A stretch of DNA of 64,000 nucleotides from Tolypeutes matacus (taxonomy: Eukaryota > Chordata > Mammalia > Cingulata > Chlamyphoridae). The stretch spans positions 26,425,103-26,489,102 of the forward strand of contig JAKSZT010054215.1 of the NCBI GenBank assembly GCA_026826555.1, given 5' to 3'. Positions 1 to 12,787 of this stretch are shown one piece after another. The notes below the pieces were generated by a model, which worked only from the letters and a program-made list of their open reading frames with translations, was not told the origin of the DNA and searched no databases. Each line of letters starts with the position of its first letter. Position 1 is the first letter of the stretch. The position numbers and the translations under genes are program-made.

Positions 1-2085
1 AGTTTCTAATGCAGGCTACATTTTCTAAAAGTGAGAGAGGGGTTTTTAATGCCATAAAACCAAGAGTTAGAATGTATAGGGTTGAGAGAGAAAAAAGCAA
101 CACTCCCGAGTGAAGAGATGGAAATTTGCTGATGTTTCTTTCTCTATATCATGGTCTTTCAATGTCTAAGAAAACTGAACTTAGAAGTAGCATGCATAAG
201 ATGTAAGAAAAGAAGAAAGAAATGCCCATGTATATGATAAAAGAAAAAAAATGTTGAAAAATTTTTTTGGGGGGTGGCTATTTTTTTCCTTCTTTTTCTT
301 CTCAGTTTGGTTTAATGAGTATACATTAAAAAGAAGATAACTAAATATCAATAATTTTATCAAATTTTTATAGTAATTTAATAATTATCCTTTTATTACT
401 CATAGGAAAAAAATAACTAACTTAAGAGTTTAAAAGTCTTTGGATATTATTCGATTCACTCCACATGAATCTCATGAAAAGTCATCCTCCAAGCTGAACT
501 GGAATATCTCATATGATAAAAAAGTCACTCCCAAATGAGGAAAGTCATTCCAGCTATGGAAACCTATAACCATTATAAACAGTTTTTCTTATATTAAATT
601 AAAAATAAGCTATCCATATCTTGTATTCAACCTTAAGTTTTTCACCAAGGAAGACGTGTTTTGTAGTTTAATTGCTCTCCAATATGGAAGTTCTTTACAT
701 AGATTACAAAATAGTTTTTGCCTGTTTAATCTTCAATTCACCAGTCTATACATCTGCAGTTATTTTCACTTTTCCTCCAATGGCATGATTTTAAGTTCTA
801 TTTAAAAACACATTTTCACTACATTTTTGAGTAAAATATCCTAAAGTTTGGAAACACAGTCAAATTGTAGAATATTATTCTGGAAAAGTAATGCCATAAT
901 GGGGACTAGCATTTTCTAGTATTGAGAAAGATACTTCCACACCACAGTTCAATCTAATGTTTGCTTATTGCTTCAGCCCACGTCAAATCACCCCAGCTTT
1001 TAATAAATATTTTGAATAGGACAGGGCCAAGTTAAGAGCCCCAGTGCAAATGGATATTGATTCATCTTGATTGCCTTTTAGGTTATACTCTTGTATCATT
1101 AGAAATTCACCCCATTTAGCCCAATGTTCTCAACCTTTTCCTCAAGGATAGCAAGAAAATTTTTGTGTCTACAGAATCCCTTGGTTCTTCACGCCTAGGA
1201 ACATTGTTTTAAAATGGCATGAAACTAGTTTTAAACAGCTTACTCTTCATGAACTCTCATTGGCTCCAGAAAATGCTTATACAACATTTGTGTGATTACA
1301 TCTTTTCAAAAATTTTAACAAGATTTAAGGCCAAGTTCAGAAGGAATAGATTTTTTAAGCCTGAGAAATCAAGGCATTTTAAAGAATCAACTTGTCTGTG
1401 ATATTTTTTTTTTAATACAAGCCGAATGTGTCCACTTATCACTTATATAAATAAAAGTACTTTTAAAGAGGGAGACAACGTAGAATGGTAATTTTTCCAC
1501 ATTTCTTATAAGATGGTGGGTAAAAGATAGGACGTATACTATTTAGATTTGCTTAATTTTTACATGCTAAGCTATAGAAAAGTCTTAGTATTAACTGTGA
1601 AAATTATTAACTATAAAAATTTATATCTATTAAGAAAAATAACTATGGTACTTTTCCCCATTGCTGATAAAATTTTAACACTTGTTTAAACTTATGTATT
1701 TCACAGGGCTTAGGAATTTTTAATTGGATTGGCAATTAGACAATTTTTATTCAAAAGCTGATCAAAGGACTACAAACCTACTAGAGACCAATTGTGATGG
1801 GATAGTCAGAATAGTCAGTCCCTTGCAACTAAGCAAGGGACTACTGAGTCACCTTTGCTGAGTCAAATTTCTGTTGCCCATTCTCTGTGATTCAGTGGAT
1901 GGAACCTCTCCTTACCCTTTTCATTCTTCTTCCTCATTACTTTTATGATCTCTTTGGTCCATGGGCTTTTGCTAACGTATGGTAAAATCATTTGCAAACT
2001 GTTAAGAGTTATGCAAATGTAAGTTATAAACTCTATTACCAGAAACTTCACATATTATCCTCATAGGATGATTCTTTGGGCCTTT
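1..2085. other. AT-rich stretch without a supported gene
   Basis: No open frame longer than about 60 codons and no splice-and-ORF pattern that I could defend. Around 985-1200 a segment ('gacagggccaagttaagagcccc') vaguely recalls very old CR1/L3-type LINE remnants, but the match is too weak to call. Confidence 0.5.
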
Positions 2086-2089
2086 AGAA

Positions 2090-3415
2090 TGGAAAAGGAC
2101 ATTAGAAATTATGAATTTTCCTCAGGCTTTGTTCACTTTTCTTCATTCTTTCCTCTTTCTGCTTCTCACTGTATGATTTAAGTTTTCTTATCATCAAGTT
2201 CACTGATTCTTTCTTCTATAAACTCCAATCTGCTGTTGAACTCCTCTAGCAAAATTTTAATTTCTGTTACAGTGGTCTTCAGCTCAGTTTTGTTCCTTTT
2301 TATAATTTCCATCTCTCTATTGACATCCTCCTTGTGTTCATCTATCATTTTCCTAATTTCATTTAGTTTTTTGTTCATATTTTCCTTTATCTCTTTTAAC
2401 ATATTTAGCTTAATTTTTAGAAGTCTTTCTCTGGAATATCCCAGCTCTGATCCTCCTCATTGATAATTTCTAATGTTATAATCTTCTCCTTCACTTGGAC
2501 CATCATTTTCTGTTTCTTTGTATGTATTATAAACTTTTGTTGAGATCTGGACATTTTGACATTTTAACATATAATTGCTGGAATTTAGAGTTTGAGGTAT
2601 ATATTCTTTAAGTATGTATCCACCTGGTGTTATGACAGAGCTTTCCTTGAATGCCAGGGGCTAATAGAAAAACAGTAAAGGAAGGGAAAAAGTGAAACCT
2701 TTCACAGTCATTGTAGATTGACCTGTGCAAGTACTGTCCTTCAAAGCTTATCCATATGATGAAGTTAGAGAATAGTTCCAGGTCAAAGCATAGGGGCTTC
2801 CCTGATCCTCTCTGTACATGTATCTTATCCTGGGTGTGTGCTTTTGGCCCTAGGAATTCCATTTATATCTGAATGTCCACTTTTCCTTAGGAAACAGTTT
2901 CCTCATGGTCCCAGACCCTGTACTGTATGACATATAGTCAGCAATCCTTTTTTCCAAGCAGCCACTTGACTGTTCTCCCACAGACTTGTCTAGGAGAGTT
3001 CTGTGAACTGCCTTTTACATGCAGAGCAAGTTCTGGGACAGTGAGCCCTGGGCCACCATGAGACAGATTGGGCCAAACATACATGTTCCCAGTATGTACA
3101 TAAGGGCTATTCTGCTCCCTCTGGAAAGGGATTTCAGTGAGAGCATGGACCGGCTCTGAGCTGGGTTTGTAACGGGGGATGGAGGGTTGCAGCCAATACC
3201 TACTGTCCAGTTCATCGGACTTGCCCAAGACAACTAACAAAATGATGATGACGGACAACCCCCATCCCCCAAAACAGAGAGTCTCTACAACTGCAAGCAA
3301 AACAGTTTCTTCCATCTGCCCCATAAGGCCTAAGTCCCCTCTCAATCTGAGGCAGAGCAGGCATCATCATCCACAAATCCTCATGGCTAAGGAATGAAGA
3401 AACATAATGCAACCA
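2090..3415 (-). mobile_element. Ancient L1 5' end: 5' UTR plus start of ORF1, antisense
   Basis: Read on the minus strand, the segment looks like the 5' UTR of an old mammalian L1 (L1M type) running into ORF1. The frame at 2178-2402 encodes 74 residues, almost entirely charged heptad-like sequence (MLKEIKENMNKKLNEIRK...), as expected for the ORF1p coiled coil. Further right (about 2600-3410) are motifs I recall from L1M 5' UTRs, such as 'cttatccatatgatgaag' and 'cagccacttgactgttctc'. The 135-codon frame at 2938-3345 lies inside the UTR and is not a known protein. ORF2 is absent. The alternative is a HAL1 element, which shares this ORF1. Both ends are approximate. Confidence 0.65.
2178..2402 (-). 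pseudogene. L1/HAL1 ORF1p coiled-coil fragment
   Basis: A 74-codon open remnant rich in K, E, I and L with regular hydrophobic spacing, ending SRLEFIEERISELDDKKT, which is the typical end of the ORF1p coiled coil before the RRM. In the family, ORF1p is a trimeric RNA-binding chaperone of the L1 particle of about 340 residues. Here the RRM and C-terminal domain are missing, so it cannot be functional. The start codon is internal to the coiled coil and not a true start. Confidence 0.6.
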
Positions 3416-3419
3416 TGGA

Positions 3420-3770
3420 CAAACTAAACATTAATATTGTAGTAATGGAAGAACATGTAACATTGATATAAAGATAGTGGTTACCAGAGATTCTGAAGGG
3501 AAGGGGACAGAATAATAGGTGGATCATAGGGAATTATTTGGGCATTGGAATTTATTATAGAACACAATGTAAACTATGGACCTTGGTTAGTAGCAATGCT
3601 TCAATATTTATTTATTAATTGTAACAAATGTACCACACTATTGCAAGATGTTATTAATAGGGAAAGATATGTGAGGGCGAGGGGTGGGGTATATAGGATT
3701 CTTTTATACTTTCAATTTAACTTTTCTGTAATCTAAACACTCTTTAAAAATAAAGTTTATTATACTAAAA
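3420..3770 (+). mobile_element. L1 3' end, sense orientation
   Basis: The segment matches the last few hundred bases of an old L1: 'taaactatggaccttggtta', 'tgtaacaaatgtaccacac', a GT-rich stretch near 3675-3690 and 'ttctgtaatctaaacactc' before an AATAAA at 3750 and an A-rich end. It abuts the antisense L1 5' end directly. No clear target-site duplication was found. Confidence 0.7.
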
Positions 3771-5754
3771 AAACTAAACTAAACTAATGTAGCTACTATC
3801 CAACTGCTTGCTAATTAATATTTTCCAAAATTGTACAACATCCATCAAGTAATCCAAGTTTATTTTCCTTATCAGGACCAACCTACAACAAGAATTAGTA
3901 GTGAAGTGCTTTATTTCCCCACCTTATGGTAGCACCTGGAAGAGGATGCTCTGATCAGAAAAATGAGCTTGACTTCAAAATTAGTCAGTGGAATTCAATG
4001 CCAGAGAATACTCCAATACATAAGCAAATAATTCTCATCCTTTTCTCCACAGAAATCCTTCCTTCATACCATATACATGTAAATTTATTTAGAATACCAA
4101 TTGTCTGCTTGATACTTCCTCTTGGAGCATGCTAGAAGGGCTATAGGATTTCACAGTTTCCACTGTGTCTGTCACCCTCACTTGACTCCTCAGCTCACCA
4201 GACACATAATAGAATAAGATATAATAATAGTCATCAACAGACACATTTGATGCTCTCTGCACAAGTATTCACTCACAGCTCATTCACTTCAATTGCTTTA
4301 TTGAAAAACCTTCCAATTCATGTTCTACATTACTGTGTTTTTGGTTTTAGAAGACCATACAGTTTTCAAAGGTTGGAGAGAACACTTCAGGCAACAAAAG
4401 AGAAAGACTACTGTGCTGGGTATGTCCTCTTTGACTCTCCAGAGCCAACCTCTACCATCACATCCTCATCTGTCCTCTAAGTGCTGACCTTTGTGGACTG
4501 ACTCACCAAGCTGCCTTTCTCTCTACTTTCTGCTGGGTTCATCAGTAGGAGGAAAGAGTGGGAGGAGGGAGAATGGGAGGGCAAGAATGTCATGATGTTC
4601 TTCTCACTGCTGCCTGGCTTCTAAGCCACAGTTGATTGGCTGTGCTGTCAAGTGGCTATAGAACGCTCACTCCAGATTTCATAACCTGGTCTACACTTTG
4701 CTGCTGCTGGTCTAGTTGTGGTAATGAACTGTTGGATCTATTATTATCACAGGGGTTCTGCATGTTCATCTGTTCCCTAAACTGTCCCCCCACCTTCTGA
4801 AACACCTCCTTTATTAAATTCTACTCAATTGCCCACCTGACTTACCTACCATACCCTACAGATCTCCTACCTTTCTAAATAGAAAATGTGTTGTCCTAAG
4901 GAGTTTTTAAAACAAGATGTAAGTAGATGCAATTAAGGTGTTTGTTACAGTTTTCACTTTGCCTGAATAGATATTGGCAGGTATTCACCCAAGGCTAATT
5001 AGGTTGCTTTAACATTTACATTGAGGGTTAAGAACTAATAAAGAGTGTGGAACATGCCACATTGATTAGGAATAGTATCTGACCTTTATTAATTAATTGC
5101 TGATTCCGAGTAACTTCTGGTGCAGGGTCAATTTTGAAGAAAATCCCCATAGACTTGATCAATAATGCCTCCATTATTCTTTGAATATGTTTATAAAGGT
5201 GGTAAATATATCGATTTAAGAGTACCCCCATGAAAGCATTTACATTTTAGAAATACCTCCTTGATACTACAATATAGTTCTATCTCATAGTCATAGAAAA
5301 ACACTTTTTCTGAAGGCTGGGATTATTGCCAGGTGGTCTGTGGCCAAATCCAAGCCAAAATGTATGTGTGTTTTTTTTTGTTTTTTTTTTTTTTTGTTTT
5401 TACATACTGTCCTAAAACATTTTAGTCAATATTTTAAAGTATGAAAGTTTTACATAGAATACAACTTTCTGTATTTTCTTGAAAAATTGGAAGATTTGGC
5501 AATATATGGTCCACATCCCATTAAGACACATTAACTTGGGGCTAAGTAGTAGTTGTATATTTAAAGCAAATTTTTTCTTACACCAAATCTGATTCACCTT
5601 TAGCTTATGTGTCTGTTGTCACAATCATTTTAGTTTGTGACTCTTCATATGCAGGAAACATCACTCTCTCTGTAATATGTCATCTAAAACTATACTTAGA
5701 AAACAAAAACAGAAACAAAAACAAAATAAAACAAAAAAACATACTTACTTCCTT
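3771..5754. other. Mostly unique DNA; poly-T tract near 5371-5400
   Basis: No supported gene or recognisable repeat apart from a long T tract at 5371-5400, possibly the tail of an old minus-strand retrocopy. Just 5' of the tract, 'gtggccaaatccaagcc' recalls the end of the hAT-like family seen at 5755-5965. Confidence 0.4.
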
Positions 5755-5965
5755 TTTTTCCCTAAACCTTTCGTTAAGAACCACATAATAAATATTTAGA
5801 TCTTGTGAGCCATGTGGTCTCTGTTCTGACATCGTAACACCAAAGCCGCCATAGGCATTATGTAAATAAATGAGTGTAGCCGTGTTCCCATAAAACTTTA
5901 TTTACAAAAATTAATAGTGAGTTGAATTTGGCATATAGGCCATAGTTTGCAAAACCTGGTCTAGA
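5755..5965 (-). mobile_element. Old non-autonomous DNA-transposon-like MER repeat
   Basis: On the minus strand the core reads 'aataaagttttatgggaac' followed by 'ggctacactcatttattta'. This is the signature of an abundant mammal-wide interspersed repeat that I associate with non-autonomous hAT/MER elements, though I cannot name the subfamily safely. It is diverged and lacks recognisable intact terminal inverted repeats. Confidence 0.5.
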
Positions 5966-6589
5966 AAAACCAGAGAATCTGCAAATATTACTGCACAAGA
6001 CAGTATAACATATCCTGGGATTTTCTGTTATTGATTTGCTATTTTATGAATAAGAAGGAGGAAGATTTGTTAAAGTATAAGGAAGGGTAAAGAGCCCAAG
6101 ATGAGGCTGGTAGGGAATAGCCATTAAGAGTTTGTAGATGGATCTCTGGAAAAAGGAGATGATCTAAATTAGAAATACAGATGCAGGTACCTGCAAGTAT
6201 TCCAGAAGATTACAACCCCTAGGAAGATAACTCATGGAAGAGTCTCCAGCTTCTTTTCATTTTGAAAATATACAATTGCCTATCTTAGAATTTATTCCCA
6301 AATCACAAGGTTTATTTCCATTCCAAAGTCTTCTGTAAAATTAGGAGGCATCAATGTTTTAAATGCAAAAGAATCATACAAATGCTCCATGTTTGTGAAT
6401 TTTATTTAAACTGCTTTTAAGGAAACATGGAATAAAGGCTAACCACTGAGGAAAAGATACTGAAACAACATTGTATGAATAAATAAATAATCATGATTTA
6501 GGTATATAAAATAAGATGCTTTGTAGTTGCACTATATGTAAAAAAAAGTTCCAATTCAATTCTTTAAAATCTTTTTGTGATCATCTATG
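5966..6589. other. AT-rich stretch, nothing recognised
   Basis: No ORF, repeat or RNA gene that I can support. Confidence 0.4.
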
Positions 6590-7250
6590 AAATTATTCAT
6601 CAAACAAGTATATTTTGAACATTCATTATGTTGTATCATTCATTCATTCAGTGTTCAAAACTAGTTTCTTGAGCACCTGTAATGTGCCAGACATCACACC
6701 AAGCTCTGTCCTTAGGTGTTACAGGATACACAATCAATCACGTTATGGTGGGGAAAGGACATGTTATTCAGGAGACCTCCCTGAGAAAGTGATGCTTAAA
6801 TGGAGATATTAAGTGTAAATTGAAGTTTGTCAAACAAAAGTATAGATGATAGAGCAGGATTGTTCCTTCTATAGAGAAAATAATATGTATTTCCTTCCTG
6901 TGAGAGAGGTTGGAAACAACTAGGGCAATTCTGGTATCCACAGTTTGGATAAATCCATTGCAGTTGAAAGCTTGATGCTGTGTTATACCCAACTCTGTAA
7001 TGACAATATTTATTTCTAGTACTGTATTTGTTGTTTAGTCAGAAGTTGGTAACATTCTATTTAAGCAGGGTAATATGGTGACTGCTTTCAATATCCCTTG
7101 GACAGTCTTAACCAATTTTATTAACAGTAGAAAGCCATGTTGGACATTAGAGATCAAGCCAGGAATATGTATAAGGCAGTGGAACACAGATTGTTCCCCT
7201 GCATGAATAAAGCTCATTGGAAATCAGATTCCCTACACATAGAGATTGAA
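6590..7250 (-). mobile_element. L2 LINE 3' portion, antisense
   Basis: The + strand shows the reversed L2 3' end ('cttgagcacctgtaatgtgccagacatcacacc', split here as 'gagcacctgtaatgtgcc' and 'agacatcacacc'). It then shows degraded reversed ORF sequence, including 'ttaagcagggtaatatggtg' near 7061, which parallels the L2 motif 'ttaagcagggg-tgacatga'. The frame is broken throughout. Mammal-wide age is expected. Confidence 0.65.
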
Positions 7251-8883
7251 AACAAGTGATAGAACTAGACTGAAATATTGCCATTCAGGCATTGGTGTGA
7301 GGTACGACAGGCAGCATGAAAAGGAAATGTCCTGTAAGTCTGCATTAGGCAACTTTAGGAAACCTGTAGTACATATGCAGGATAAGAAGTATCAATTTTT
7401 TTGCTTCATATAAGCAGGTAGTGATGTTTCATCTATTCAGAGGTTCTTAGTTTACAATAAATGCGAGGATTTAGGAGTTTTCTATTATATTAAATTTTAT
7501 TTCTAAAAGTTGTATGTAGGAGTATGGATCCATATTCCTTGGGGGTGGTGATCAGCTCTAGTTTTCATCAGTCCCCAGTAAGTTTGTATACTATTGCTCC
7601 AAGGTATAGTCTTTGAATCTCAAGAATCAGTTAATACCAGCTTTGTGTTGTTTAATGTACTCAGGAATTACAGATTTAGGATACAGAATGAATATGGAAG
7701 AAATTCACAAACATTTAAGACTGGATACACCTGCTTCTAAATTACCTTTTGTTAAAATAACAATTATATTCCCAGAGATAAAAACACTGAAAATAGCACA
7801 CTTTAATAAAAATAAAGACTGAAGCAAATATTTAGATTTCCTGATTAAAATATGCATTCCCATAGAATGGCTAATGGCATACTATTAATTTTTAATTTTT
7901 ATTATAAGTAGTTGATACAAATATCATATATATTTGCATGCTATGAAATATAATAATAAAGTAAATATTTGTATACTCTCCAATTTAAAAACAGAACATG
8001 CAATGACTATTGAATGCTATATTGCCTTTCATTTTAAAGTGAATAAGAACATCTACAAACCGTTCTTCAAAGTACTCCACTGAACAATGCCATAAATATA
8101 TACCACTGGCTGAAGATGATGAGCAACATTTTACCCTCTCATAGAGGAAATCCATATAACCAGCCAACATACTTCCATAAAAACCAGTTTATCATAAATG
8201 CTTAATTCAATTTTCTAGTTGCTGATAAGCAACTAATATTAAAGGGCAGACATGAAAAATATTTTGAAACAAAGTTATATATTCTTTGCTCATTTCTTCT
8301 ATAATTTTATACATTTGCAAAGATCTTTATGATTTCACAGCACTTGCCCTTGTGGTATATTTTTACTCTCAATAAAGAAGTACTCTGATTTCTATTATGC
8401 AATAGGGAAACAGAAGAATTAAGCTATAACTATACATTGAGTCCTATTTACAGAGATCATGAATTTCAAAAATATTAGGTACAATTTTACTTCTGTGATT
8501 TCCTGTGGCTAATGCAATGGACTTTCACAAAACAGACAGACTTTTGTTGTTGCAATTCTTTTCTTACAGGGCAAAGATTTCCAAATATATTTTTCTAATT
8601 CCAATATCGGATCTATTTTCTCAAAGACATGTCCTTTTTATTCTGTAGGGGTATGGCATCTGTATCAATGTCTTTATTAAGAAATATTTGCATCTCTGAA
8701 GTTTTAAATACTAAATAGAAACTTGAGGGGGTTCTGAATAAAAAAATTAGTCACAACCACACATTTGGTTCCCAAAATCTCACCCACTTCCATGCATTTT
8801 CTACTTTAATGGAGTGTAAAGCAATGGAAACAATAAGGAAAAATGTGAACAAATTTGCTTTTCTTGAGGAAATGAGTATTCTT
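7251..8883. other. AT-rich stretch before L1-A, nothing recognised
   Basis: No ORF longer than about 70 codons and no repeat I recognise. Several AATAAA-like motifs are expected by composition alone. Confidence 0.4.
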
Positions 8884-9959
8884 AAGAGTGAACAGTTCAG
8901 AGGATAGTGGGAAGATGGCAGAGTAGGGAGCTCCAAGACTCAGACCTTCCACCAAAATAACTGTTAAACAGACAGGAACTGTCTAAAACATTTTTTTTTC
9001 TGTACACATTGGAGGCCTACAGAACACTGTATACCATCCGGGGAAGAGCAGGCAGGCAAGGCCAATAAATTACAGTAAAGAATATTAAATGGATCTTTCT
9101 ATGCAGCAGTTACCAATACCAATCCCTCACTCTTGTGGCAGGCCACCATGGGTCCAGCTTCTGACTTGTTTACTGGTGACAAAAAAAAAAAAAACATAAA
9201 AATACTCTTCCCCGAGACTAGGGGTAGGTCCAGACAATCACTAATCATGGCTTTTGATTAGTGACTTTGGATTGCTGTGGGCTGGGCTCTGAGGGCAGCC
9301 ATTATTTCAACCTGCCAGACAAAGGCGGTAGCTACCACTGTCTCAAACTGCCCCAGTCAGGGGCAACGCTGGTGGAGAATTAAGGGCACTGCATTTCCTC
9401 AGGATTGCAGGGGATAGTTAGTTGAAGGGCGGCCTTTACTGGGCAGGTCAAGAAAGCTCAACTTTGGGGAGCCATTGAAGTAGTTCTTGGCATCCTTCCT
9501 GATTCCTCTCAGTGCATTGTGGAGACAATCCTCATCCCTTTGTGGATTTCTGGCTCTGCTTTGGCTGGAAAGACTGAACTGGGAGAGTCCTCTCTGGCAT
9601 GCCCCTCCTCCCAGGATTTGTCTTCCAGGCAAAAGCAGCTTGAGGCAATGAAATGAGTGTAAGAAACTAAAGAGACGAAGAAATCTGGGGCAAAGGCTTG
9701 CTGGCTTTAAACACCCTGTCTCTTGGAAAATGGAGGGGATAACCAAACTCTAGTGAACAGGGGAATTCCAAAACAACTAACAAGCATACACCCAGAACAA
9801 GACAGAGGCCCAGAAGGTCGGGGAAAATCCAAGACACTGCCTTTGCATTGGTCAGACCTTCCTGATATCACTGCCTGGTTACAAAATCAAGAAACAGGTA
9901 TCTCAGGGAATAAACCCCAGAGTTAACATTTGAAAATATTAAAATGTATAGTATGCAAC

Positions 9960-10800
9960 AAAAGAGTACCAGACACACAAAGATGCAGGAAATGATGGCC
10001 CACTCACAGAAGGAGGATACAAATTCAGAAAATATCAAGGAAAAATATGGACATACTGAACAAAGCCTTTAAAAATGATCTTAAAAATACTCAAGGACAT
10101 GAAGGAAAATACAGAGAAAGAACTAAAAGGATATCAGGAAAACAATGATTGAGCAATATGAGAAACTTAGTAAAGAGGTAGAAATTTTTCAAAGAAACTA
10201 AACAGAACTACTGGGGTTGAAGAACACAATAACAGAACTGAAAAATTCCCAGAAGGGTTTGAAGAACAGATTGGAGCTGGCAGAAGAAAGAATCAGTGAA
10301 CACAAACATAAAGTCACTTGAAATGAATCAGACTGAGGAGCATAAAGAAAAAAAATCAAAAGTGAAAATAGGGAAGCAGATGTGGCTCAAGCAACTGAGC
10401 TCCTGTCTACCACATGGGAGGTCCCGGTTGGGTTCCTGGTGCCTCCTAAAGAGAAGACGAACAGACAGAACACACAACAAATGGACACAAAGAGCAGACA
10501 GCAAGTGCAAACAATGAGGAAGGGTGTGTGATAAATAAATAAATCTTAAAAAAAAAAAAAGAAGTGAAATAGTCTAAGAAATCTCTGGGACACTCTAAAG
10601 CATACCAATATACACATTATGAAAGTCCCAGAAGGAGAAGAAATAGAGAAAGAGGCAGAAGGAATATTCAAAGAAATAAAGACAAGGAACTTCCCAAACT
10701 TAGCAAAATATGTATACACATCCAATAAGCCCAGAGAACACCAAACAGGATACACATGAAGAAAAATACACCCCATCATATAGCAATTACACAATCGAAT
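9960..10800 (+). pseudogene. L1-A ORF1 (RNA-binding chaperone), broken
   Basis: The conceptual order follows L1 ORF1: a lysine/glutamate-rich coiled-coil region (about 10040-10340), then after the SINE at 10371-10560 an RRM-like stretch. That stretch contains 'gtcccagaaggagaagaaat' (V-P-E-G-E-E, the usual 'IPEEE' loop) and 'gaaggaatattcaaagaaat' (EGIFKEI). Stops and frame changes occur in every segment, and the C-terminal domain is not clearly present. Intact ORF1p would be about 340 residues. Confidence 0.65.
10371..10560 (+). mobile_element. DAS-type tRNA-derived SINE inside L1-A ORF1
   Basis: It begins 'gggaagcagatgtggctcaa' and ends its tRNA-like head with 'ggtgcctcc'. An unrelated body follows ('agcagacagcaagtgcaaac'), then 'aataaataaatctt' and an A tail. 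Flanks repeat as 'aaagtgaaaata' at 10359 and 'aagaagtgaaatag' at 10559. The B box is degraded ('ggttgggttcc'). Confidence 0.85.
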
Positions 10801-10857
10801 GCAAAAGAAGAGGAAAGAGTTTGGTTGCTATATATTTAGTATGTTAAATATAAACAT

Positions 10858-10919
10858 ACCACCATTGTCCCTTGTAACTGTTTTTGACATAAAGTCTTTT
10901 TTATTTCATATTAGTATAT
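10858..10919. repeat. Left arm of a perfect 62-bp inverted repeat
   Basis: The exact reverse complement of this segment lies at 11543-11604 in ORF2 of the same L1; 623 bp separate the arms. This arm is in inverted orientation relative to L1-A and directly touches the 5' end of the SINE at 10920. Confidence 0.95.
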
Positions 10920-11052
10920 GGGAGTGAATGTGTCTCAAGCAGTTGAGCACCAGCCTCCCACACGGGAGGCCCTGGGTTCAGTTCCTGTTGCCTTCTGAAA
11001 AAAAAACAAGAAACAAACGACAAGCAAAACAAATGAAAAAAAAAAAAAAACT
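10920..11052 (+). mobile_element. DAS-type SINE, first of a tandem pair
   Basis: The head 'gtgtctcaagcagttgagca' continues to 'ggccctgggttcagttcc', giving a good B box, followed by an A-rich tail interrupted by 'caagaaacaaacgacaagc'. It lies head-to-tail with the next SINE. No convincing target-site duplication of its own. Confidence 0.75.
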
Positions 11053-11054
11053 CA

Positions 11055-11149
11055 GGGAAGTCGATGTGGCTCAGTGGTTGAGTGCTGGCTTCCCACATAT
11101 GAGGTCCCAGGTACATTCCCCAGCACCCAGTACCTCAAAAGAAAAAAAT
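11055..11149 (+). mobile_element. DAS-type SINE, second of a tandem pair
   Basis: Head 'gggaagtcgatgtggctcag', B-box region 'ggtcccaggtacattcccc', then a short A-rich tail. The body is missing, so it resembles the monomeric form at 39107. Confidence 0.75.
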
Positions 11150-11542
11150 TAACTCCATGTGTAATCACAAGGAAAACAGATGAAAATATATCCAGATAGA
11201 AAAGAAAAGGAACTCAATATGGTACAACACAAAAAAATCAAATAAATATAAAAGTAGGCATTATTGGAATAATCGAGGGGCAAAAATGGTAAAAGACATA
11301 CAAAGGCTAAGTAGCAAAATGGCATAAGAAAGTCCTGCATTATTAGTAGTGACATTATATGTAAATGGAGTAAACTCTCCAATCAAAAGGCAGAGATTGG
11401 CAGAATGTATAAAAAAGCATGACTTGATTATTAGATGCCTTCAAGAGACTCATGTTAAATTTGAAGATGCAAGTAGCTTGAAAGCGAAAGGATGGAAAAA
11501 AGTATTCTGTTCAAGTAGTAGCCAAAAGAGTATTGGGTAGTT

Positions 11543-11604
11543 ATATACTAATATGAAATAAAAAAGACTTTATGTCAAAAACAGTTACAAGGGACAATGG
11601 TGGT
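11543..11604. repeat. Right arm of the 62-bp inverted repeat, within ORF2
   Basis: This arm is in the native L1 orientation (end of the endonuclease region, 'gactttatgtcaaaaacag'). It pairs perfectly with 10858-10919. Confidence 0.95.
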
Positions 11605-12787
11605 CATCATATACTGATAAAGGGGACAATTCAGCAGGAAGATGTAACAATTATAAGTATTTGTGCAACTAACAGCAGAGCCTAAAAATATATGAAGCAA
11701 ATACTTATAAATCTGAAGGTAGAAACTGAAATTAGTAGTAGAAGACTTTAATACACCATTTTCAATAATGGATAGAACATCTAGTTAGAAGATCAATAAG
11801 GAAATACAAGACTTGAATGCTACTAAAAACCCATTAGACCTTACAGGCATATATAGAACACTTCAGCCAACAAAAAACAGGACACCCATTCTTCTCTAGT
11901 GCACATGAATCATTCTCCAGGATAGACCATATGTTAGAACACAAAGCAAGCCTTAATAAATTAAAAAATATTGAAATCATGCAATTTATATTCTCTGACC
12001 ACAACAGAATGAAGGTAGAAATCAGGAACAGAGGGAGAAATGGAAAACTCACAAATATATGGAAATAAAACAACATGCTCTTAAGTGACCAAGGGTAAAG
12101 AGGAAATCAGAAGTGAAATTAGGAAATATTTTGAGGTGAACGAAAATGGCAATACAACATACCAAAACTTATGGGATACAGTGAAGGCAGTGCTGAGAGA
12201 GAACTTTATAGCTCTAAATGCTTACATCAAAAAAGAAGAAAGACTTCAAATCAGAGACATAGCCTCAAAACTAGAAGAACTAGAAAAAGAAGAGGAAACT
12301 AAATGCAGAGAGATCAGTTGGAAGGAAATAACAAAGATTAGAGTGGGAAAAAAAATGAAATAGAAAATACTAAGCAAACAAAATCAACAGAGAGAATCAA
12401 CAAAACCAAAAGTTGTTTCTTTGAAAAGATGAATAAAATTCATTTTTAAAATAAAATAAAGACAGATTTTTAGCTAGACTGACAAAGAAAAAAAGAGTGG
12501 ATAGAAATAAAGAAAACCAGAAATGAAACAGTGGACAATACTACCAATCCCACTGAAATGAAAAGGACTATAATAGGATACCATGAAGAACTATTCACTA
12601 ATAAATTAGATAACCTCGATGATATGGGCAAATTCTTCAGAACATGCAAACCACCTAACATAGACTCAAGAAGAAAAAGAACTGAACAAATTACTAGCAA
12701 AGAGATTGAATCAGTAATTTAAAAAATCTCCCAACAAGTAAAGTTCAGAACCAGATGGCTTAGCAGAGTAATTCTACCAAACATTTC

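Noticed and set aside
10920..11149. CRISPR-like or satellite repeat because of two adjacent similar units
   Set aside because: They are two SINE heads with A tails, and the sequence is mammalian.
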